Origin: Rhodoferax sp.
GTDB taxonomy: Bacteria > Pseudomonadota > Gammaproteobacteria > Burkholderiales > Burkholderiaceae_C
Assembly: GCA_020048255.1 (NCBI GenBank)
Contig: JAIFMR010000152.1
Coordinates: 1 to 18,963, forward strand
Length of the DNA stretch: 18,963 nucleotides
Direction of reading: 5' to 3'
The notes below the pieces were generated by a model, which worked only from the letters and a program-made list of their open reading frames with translations, did not search any database and was not told the origin of the DNA. Of the stretch, positions 15,462 to 18,963 are shown in pieces (the first letter of the stretch is position 1; the number at the start of each line of letters is the position of its first letter). The translations under genes were made by a program, and so were the position numbers.

Positions 15462-16301
15462 ATGACCCCCCAAGACTACGTTCAGCAAAAGGCCGCCGCT
15501 TCCGGCAGCAGCTTTTACTATGCTTTTTTATTTCTGCCCCCACCCAAACGGGCTGCCATCACCGCGTTTTATGCCTTTTGCCGCGAGGTGGACGACGTGG
15601 TGGACGAAGCCACCGACACCGGCGTGGCGGCTACCAAACTGGCCTGGTGGCAAGCGCAGGTGACGCAGGCCTTTGCCGGCCAGCCCACCCACCCGGTGAT
15701 GCAGGCCCTGATGCCGATCGCGGCTGATTACGGTATCGAACAACGCCATTTGCAAGCGGTCATCGAGGGCTGCCAGATGGACCTGCAACAGACCCGCTAC
15801 CTGGACTACCCCGGCCTGCAACGTTATTGCCATCTGGTGGCCGGCGTGGTGGGTGAAGTGGCTGCGCAGATTTTTGGCCAAACGCAAAGCCAGACCACCG
15901 CTTACGCCCACACCCTGGGGCAAGCGCTGCAGCTCACCAACATCATCCGTGACGTGGGTGAAGACGCCATGCGCGGGCGCATTTACCTGCCCATGAGCGA
16001 CCTGCAACAGTTTGGCGTCACCGCCCAAGAGATCTTGAACCGCAAGTACTCCGACCGTTTTACCGCGCTGATGACCTTTCAGGCGCAGCGCGCCCAAGGC
16101 TTGTACGACCAGGCCCTGGCTCTGCTGCCCGCTGCCGACCGCCGCGCCCAAAAGCCCGGCCTGATGATGGCCAGCATCTACCGCGCGCTGCTGCGTGAAA
16201 TTGAGCACGACCAGTTTCAGGTGCTGCACCAGCGCATCAGCCTCACCCCCTTGCGCAAACTCTGGCTCGCCTGGAAGGTGCAAGCCTTGGGCCGGCTGTG
16301 A
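15462..16301 (+). CDS. hpnD: HpnD, presqualene diphosphate synthase
   Basis: This 279-residue enzyme condenses two farnesyl diphosphates to presqualene diphosphate, the first step of the HpnDCE route to squalene. Family signatures are clear: SSFYYAFLFLPPPKRAAI near the N-terminus, the first aspartate motif REVDDVVDE (about residues 41-49), YCHLVAGVVGE in the middle, and the second aspartate motif NIIRDVGEDAMRGRIYLP (about residues 160-177). The length is normal for HpnD. It starts 42 bases after hpnC and ends just before hpnE, so it is part of one operon. The ATG at 15462 has only a weak upstream ribosome-binding site. Confidence 0.96.
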   Translation: MTPQDYVQQKAAASGSSFYYAFLFLPPPKRAAITAFYAFCREVDDVVDEATDTGVAATKLAWWQAQVTQAFAGQPTHPVMQALMPIAADYGIEQRHLQAVIEGCQMDLQQTRYLDYPGLQRYCHLVAGVVGEVAAQIFGQTQSQTTAYAHTLGQALQLTNIIRDVGEDAMRGRIYLPMSDLQQFGVTAQEILNRKYSDRFTALMTFQAQRAQGLYDQALALLPAADRRAQKPGLMMASIYRALLREIEHDQFQVLHQRISLTPLRKLWLAWKVQALGRL

Positions 16302-16335
16302 GGCTGGGCCAGGCCAACGTGCTGAGACCCAGCCC

Positions 16336-17625
16336 TTGAAAGTCGCCATCATTGGCGCTGGCTGGGCCGGGCTGGCGGCGGCTGTCAGCGTCACCCAGGA
16401 TGGTCATCACGCTACGGTCTTTGAAGCATCCAAGGTAGTCGGCGGAAGGGCCAGAGCCCTTTTAAGCCACTTGCCCGACGGCACACCCGTGACGCTGGAC
16501 AACGGCCAGCACATCCTGATTGGCGCCTACACCGACACCTTGCGGCTGATGCGCCAAGTGGGCCTGCAACCCAGTGAACTGCTGCTGGACCTGCCCATGA
16601 CGCTGCAGTTTCCTGATGCATCGGGTATCCCATCAGGCATTCGTTTCCCGCGCTGGCCCACCCCTCTGGACGCGCTGGCGGGTATTTTGGGCGCGCGGGG
16701 CTGGACCTGGGCCGACAAAGCCTCCCTGTTGCGCAGCGCCACGCGCTGGCAGTGGCAAGGCTTTGTGTGCAACGAATCGCTCAGTGTGGCCGAGTTGTGC
16801 AGGGCACTCACCCACCGGGTCAACGCCGAGTTGATCGAACCCCTGTGCGTTTCCGCGCTCAACACCCCCGCGGCACAAGCCAGTGCCAGTGTGTTTTTGC
16901 GGGTGCTGCGCGATGCCCTGTTTGGCGTGCAAGGGGGCTCTCATCTGCTGCTGCCGCGCACCGATCTGGGTGCCTTATTCCCCGAGGCGGCGGTGCGCTG
17001 GGTAGAACAACGCGGTGGCCAGTTACGGCTAGGCTGCCGGGTCCACGCCCTGAAGCCGTTGGCACAAACGTGGCTTGTGGATGATGAACCCTTTGATGCC
17101 GTGGTGCTCGCCACTTCTGCAGAAAATGCGACTCAAGCCCTTATACGGTCTGCGCCGCTAGCTACTAACAACGTAGCAACCCAGATGCACAGCTGGGCCC
17201 ACATTGCCAGTGCTCTGCGTTTTGAGGCGATTGCCACGGTCTATGCCTGGGGCACTGGTGTGACCTTGCCCCAACCCATGCTGGCCTTGCGCAGCACAAT
17301 GGCCCACCCGGCCCAGTTTGTCTTTGACCGCGGTCAGCTCGGCGGCCCGGCGGGTTTGCTGGCCTTTGTGGTCAGCGCCAGCCAAAACGATCGCGCCACG
17401 CTGCAAGCCCAAGTGCTGCAACAAGCCCAAAACCAACTCCAGTTGGACTTGCAACCGGTACAAACCGTGGTTGAAAAACGCGCCACTTTTGCCTGCACCC
17501 CCCAACTCAACCGCCCGCCGGCCCAGATTGCTCCGGGTTTGACGGCCTGCGGCGACTACGTGGCAGGGCCCTACCCGGCAACGCTGGAAGGTGCGGTGCG
17601 TAGCGGTTTGGCAGTGAAGTTCTGA
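16336..17625 (+). CDS. hpnE: HpnE, hydroxysqualene dehydroxylase (FAD-dependent)
   Basis: This is a flavin amine-oxidase/phytoene desaturase-like enzyme of about 429 residues that reduces hydroxysqualene to squalene, completing the HpnDCE pathway. The N-terminal dinucleotide fold is VAIIGAGWAGLAAAV, followed by VVGGRARA and LDNGQHILIGAYTDT, as in HpnE. The C-terminal FAD contact region is ACGDYVAGPYPATLEGAVRSG. The open frame runs back into hpnD without a stop, but the protein similarity starts at the TTG at 16336 (LKVAIIGAG), 34 bases past hpnD. No in-frame ATG or GTG lies closer, so a TTG start is likely. A stretch at about 17130-17180 (encoding LIRSAPLATNNVAT) looks like a short repeat taken into the frame. 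No squalene-hopene cyclase gene follows in the window. Confidence 0.92.
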   Translation: MKVAIIGAGWAGLAAAVSVTQDGHHATVFEASKVVGGRARALLSHLPDGTPVTLDNGQHILIGAYTDTLRLMRQVGLQPSELLLDLPMTLQFPDASGIPSGIRFPRWPTPLDALAGILGARGWTWADKASLLRSATRWQWQGFVCNESLSVAELCRALTHRVNAELIEPLCVSALNTPAAQASASVFLRVLRDALFGVQGGSHLLLPRTDLGALFPEAAVRWVEQRGGQLRLGCRVHALKPLAQTWLVDDEPFDAVVLATSAENATQALIRSAPLATNNVATQMHSWAHIASALRFEAIATVYAWGTGVTLPQPMLALRSTMAHPAQFVFDRGQLGGPAGLLAFVVSASQNDRATLQAQVLQQAQNQLQLDLQPVQTVVEKRATFACTPQLNRPPAQIAPGLTACGDYVAGPYPATLEGAVRSGLAVKF

Positions 17626-17683
17626 GGTAGCGACTCGGATGCAACCGCGTCATGGCGCTGATTCAGACGAGTTTTGCAGTGCC

Positions 17684-17746
17684 GCTTCGTTGTGGTGCTG
17701 ATCGGCTGCGTTGTTCTGCTGTTTGGCTACGCTGGGGTTCTGCACG
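17684..17746. repeat. 21-bp imperfect tandem repeat, three units
   Basis: Three adjacent 21-base units begin GCTTCGTTGTGGTGCTG (17684), GCTGCGTTGTTCTGCTG (17705) and GCTACGCTGGGGTTCTG (17726). The unit length is a multiple of three, and on the minus strand the units translate as a seven-residue repeat (QRSxTAx). The last base touches the left arm of the palindromic element. Confidence 0.7.
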
Positions 17747-17878
17747 GCAGGGCGACTGGGTTAGGCGCATGCGGTTTTGGAGGGCAATCACGCGCGGGGC
17801 GAGGGCTGTGGTGTGCTGATTCCAGGGGACGCACGCCTTACCCTCCAAAGCCCGGTCGCCTGACCCAGCCACCCTGCC
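17746..17878 (-). repeat. Palindromic (MITE-like) repeat element, copy 1
   Basis: The two ends form long imperfect inverted arms. The left end starts GGCAGGGCGACTGGGTTAGG (17746), and the reverse complement of the right end starts GGCAGGGTGGCTGGGTCAGG (from 17878). The similarity continues for about 45 bases through TTTTGGAGGG / CTTTGGAGGG. A non-palindromic centre includes GCTGTGGTGTGCTGATTCCA. The same sequence recurs in inverted orientation at the right edge of the window. No transposase is encoded within it, so it would be a non-autonomous or structural repeat. Confidence 0.75.
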
Positions 17879-17963
17879 TTACGCTGCGGGGATAAGGCAG
17901 AAATTACCCAGGATGCAAGCAGGATCACGGCTGCAACTTGTAGCCATTGACTTATTGCATTTT

Positions 17964-18224
17964 TTAGGATCGGTCGAGATCAGACAAACTGGCTTCGATG
18001 CACGTCAACAGCGCCTGTGCCTGTTTCAGACACTCTTGTAGAGCGGCTTGGGACACTAACTCACCATCGTAGTCGCTCAAATTTCGCTGCTTTCGCAGAC
18101 TGTCCAAAATCCTGATCGTGGTTGCATCAACGTTCAGGGTGTGGCCAAGGCAGGCAATTGCCGTTTAAGTAACAGGATCGAGTTGACCTATCTTTTCCAG
18201 GTTAGATAAGTTGGTCGAGTTCAT
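17964..18224 (-). pseudogene. HEPN-domain toxin remnant with internal deletion and stop
   Basis: On the minus strand an ATG at 18222-18224, overlapping the end of the nucleotidyltransferase gene, reads MNSTNLSNLEKIGQLDPVT and then hits TAA (18167-18165). This is the usual N-terminus of a HEPN partner of MNT genes. The same frame continues without further stops to 17964, and the 66 residues include TAIACLGHTLNVDATT, LDSLRKQRNLSDYDGE and a helical tail ending DLDRS. The RN-x3-Y segment (RNLSDY) is the HEPN active-site region. Roughly 60 central residues of a normal protein of about 140 residues are missing at the TAA. The deletion kept the frame but left a stop codon, so the toxin is almost certainly inactive. 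Confidence 0.8.
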
Positions 18225-18807
18225 GTTGCGATCCAATCAAAAACAACTTGGGCTTAGCCAGCACGTCCAGCACAAAAGACGACTTTGCTGCCAGTTTGGC
18301 TTGCCAGTCAGCCATTGAAAAAACCTTGGGGTTGATTTCGCGCTGCAAAGTCGTCTGCGCTTCATATAAAAGGTTGACCACTTCGCCAAAATCCACGTCG
18401 CCAATCACCATGACATCGACATCACTGAGTGCCGTGTCGCGGGATTGCGCAACCGAACCAAACACAAAGGCCACGACAATGCGACTGGCAACAGGCGTCA
18501 AAGCCAAAGCCAGAACATCAGCCAAACCGATGGTCTTGCGTAGCAAGGCACTTAGCTCCGCAAATACCGGGTGCCCCGGGTTGGCGCAGTACTGAAGCTG
18601 GTTGCCAACACTGTGCCGTTCAAGCAGGCCGGCGCGCTGCAAACGATCAAGCTCCTTGTTCATCGTGCCAGCCACGGTGCCTGTCAGCCGGGCAATTTCC
18701 CGAACATGCAAGCGGCGCTGTGGCTGCAAAAGCAACAAAGCCAAGGCCTTGCCACGGTACTGGAGTGGAAACAATAGATCGGATGCCGATTCGTTTGTAG
18801 CTTTCAT
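18202..18807 (-). CDS. HTH-nucleotidyltransferase protein, MNT-type antitoxin of a MNT/HEPN pair
   Basis: This 201-residue cytoplasmic protein has an N-terminal winged helix-turn-helix (about residues 18-75: LLLLQPQRRLHVREIARLTG through GLLERHSVGNQLQYCANPGH) and a minimal nucleotidyltransferase domain. The latter has the motif GS-x10-DxD at Gly117, Ser118, Asp129 and Asp131 (FGSVAQSRDTALSDVDVMV). In MNT/HEPN toxin-antitoxin systems the nucleotidyltransferase neutralises the HEPN RNase, in studied cases by AMPylation. Here the neighbouring HEPN gene overlaps by 23 bases but is broken. The HTH suggests autoregulation, and half-sites GTAGCT surround the start codon. No Shine-Dalgarno sequence is evident before the ATG at 18807. 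The gene itself appears intact. Confidence 0.88.
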   Translation of the reverse strand: MKATNESASDLLFPLQYRGKALALLLLQPQRRLHVREIARLTGTVAGTMNKELDRLQRAGLLERHSVGNQLQYCANPGHPVFAELSALLRKTIGLADVLALALTPVASRIVVAFVFGSVAQSRDTALSDVDVMVIGDVDFGEVVNLLYEAQTTLQREINPKVFSMADWQAKLAAKSSFVLDVLAKPKLFLIGSQHELDQLI

Positions 18808-18823
18808 AGCTACGATTGTAGCT
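18797..18823 (-). promoter_or_regulatory. GTAGCT/AGCTAC half-site array over the antitoxin start
   Basis: Three 6-base half-sites alternate in orientation: GTAGCT (18797-18802), AGCTAC (18808-18813) and GTAGCT (18818-18823). The spacers are 5 and 4 bases. The ATG of the HTH-nucleotidyltransferase gene (18805-18807) lies between the first two. The position suits an operator for autorepression by the HTH protein. It may instead belong to a short interspersed repeat, because related strings occur in hpnE and hpnC. Confidence 0.4.
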
Positions 18824-18890
18824 TGCCGTTATACACAAGCACTGCAAAAGCGCTTGAAAGTGCACCATGCGTAGCGGCTACCAACCTCGA

Positions 18891-18963
18891 GGTGCGGTGA
18901 TTGGGTTAGGCGACCGGGCTTTGGAGGGCAAGGTGCGCGTCCCCTGGAATCGGCACACCACAG
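18891..18963 (+). repeat. Palindromic (MITE-like) repeat element, copy 2, cut by the window edge
   Basis: From TTGGGTTAGGCGACCGGGCT (18901) to the window end the sequence matches the reverse complement of the right half of the element at 17746-17878, over about 62 bases with few differences. Shared blocks include CTTTGGAGGG, TCCCCTGGAAT and CACACCACAG. The similarity weakens leftwards to about 18891. The orientation is opposite to copy 1, so the two copies bracket the MNT/HEPN cassette as inverted repeats. Confidence 0.75.

Larger units (their letters stand above)
17626..17963. other. Repeat-rich intergenic region after hpnE
   Basis: These 338 bases contain no gene that I can support. They hold a three-unit 21-bp tandem repeat (17684-17746) and a palindromic element (17746-17878), both listed separately. 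The remaining 85 bases up to the end of the HEPN remnant have no clear structure. A leftward open frame of 69 codons (17663-17872) runs through both repeats. Its translation has a heptad pattern (PQRSGT, EQRSRS), but no ribosome-binding site or family match supports it. Confidence 0.6.

Noticed and set aside
15528..16394. Minus-strand open frame (288 codons) opposite hpnD and the hpnE start
   Set aside because: It is a mirror frame of a clearly coding gene, with no start context and no recognisable motif.
17663..17872. 69-codon minus-strand frame through the tandem repeat and palindrome
   Set aside because: It is not called as a gene because it lacks a ribosome-binding site and a recognised family; the repeat structure accounts for it. 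It is kept as an observation only.
1..18963. CRISPR arrays, rRNA genes, integrase or transposase genes
   Set aside because: No regularly spaced direct repeats, rRNA segments or recombinase motifs were seen on either strand.

Overview
The window looks like a chromosomal segment of a betaproteobacterium, most likely a Comamonadaceae member (Rhodoferax/Polaromonas type). This is an inference from gene content, the style of the protein sequences and the gene order (tRNA-Leu, tig, clpP, clpX, lon). No database search was possible. Most of the segment is ordinary core genome on the minus strand. The right end (17.6-19.0 kb) is accessory in character.

Layout, left to right. (1) 1-3045, minus strand: a conserved hypothetical protein, an MshE/GspE-type assembly ATPase and the N-terminal part of an MshG/GspF-type platform protein. 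These look like part of an MSHA-like type IV pilus or type II secretion locus that continues past the left edge. (2) 3046-3362: a divergent intergenic region with small dyads. (3) 3363-3620, plus strand: an isolated small 2[4Fe-4S] ferredoxin-like protein. (4) 3601-3907: a tRNA block on the minus strand. It holds an intact tRNA-Gly(GCC), a hairpin terminator, and then what reads as a tRNA-Cys(GCA) fused in its T-arm to a tRNA-Leu(UAA) that lacks the start of its acceptor stem. (5) 3971-9967, minus strand: the proteostasis cluster tRNA-Leu(UAG), tig, clpP, clpX, lon. Nascent chains meet trigger factor, and ClpXP and Lon degrade regulatory and damaged proteins. (6) 10010-14411, minus strand: a periplasmic adaptor lipoprotein and an RND efflux permease, with no outer-membrane channel gene in the window. 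(7) 14553-17625, plus strand: hpnC, hpnD and hpnE, which convert farnesyl diphosphate to squalene by the presqualene diphosphate/hydroxysqualene route. No squalene-hopene cyclase gene is present in the window. (8) 17626-18963: a 21-bp tandem repeat, a palindromic repeat element of about 130 bp, and a helix-turn-helix/nucleotidyltransferase (MNT) antitoxin gene. The antitoxin gene is followed by the remains of its HEPN toxin gene, and a second, inverted copy of the repeat element runs off the right edge.

The points most worth a second look are the chimeric tRNA-Cys/tRNA-Leu, the internally deleted HEPN toxin next to an intact MNT gene, the inverted repeat elements bracketing that cassette, and a GTAGCT half-site array over the antitoxin start codon that resembles stretches inside hpnE and hpnC. 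I did not find a convincing undescribed multi-gene system. The novelty here lies in decay and rearrangement at these loci.
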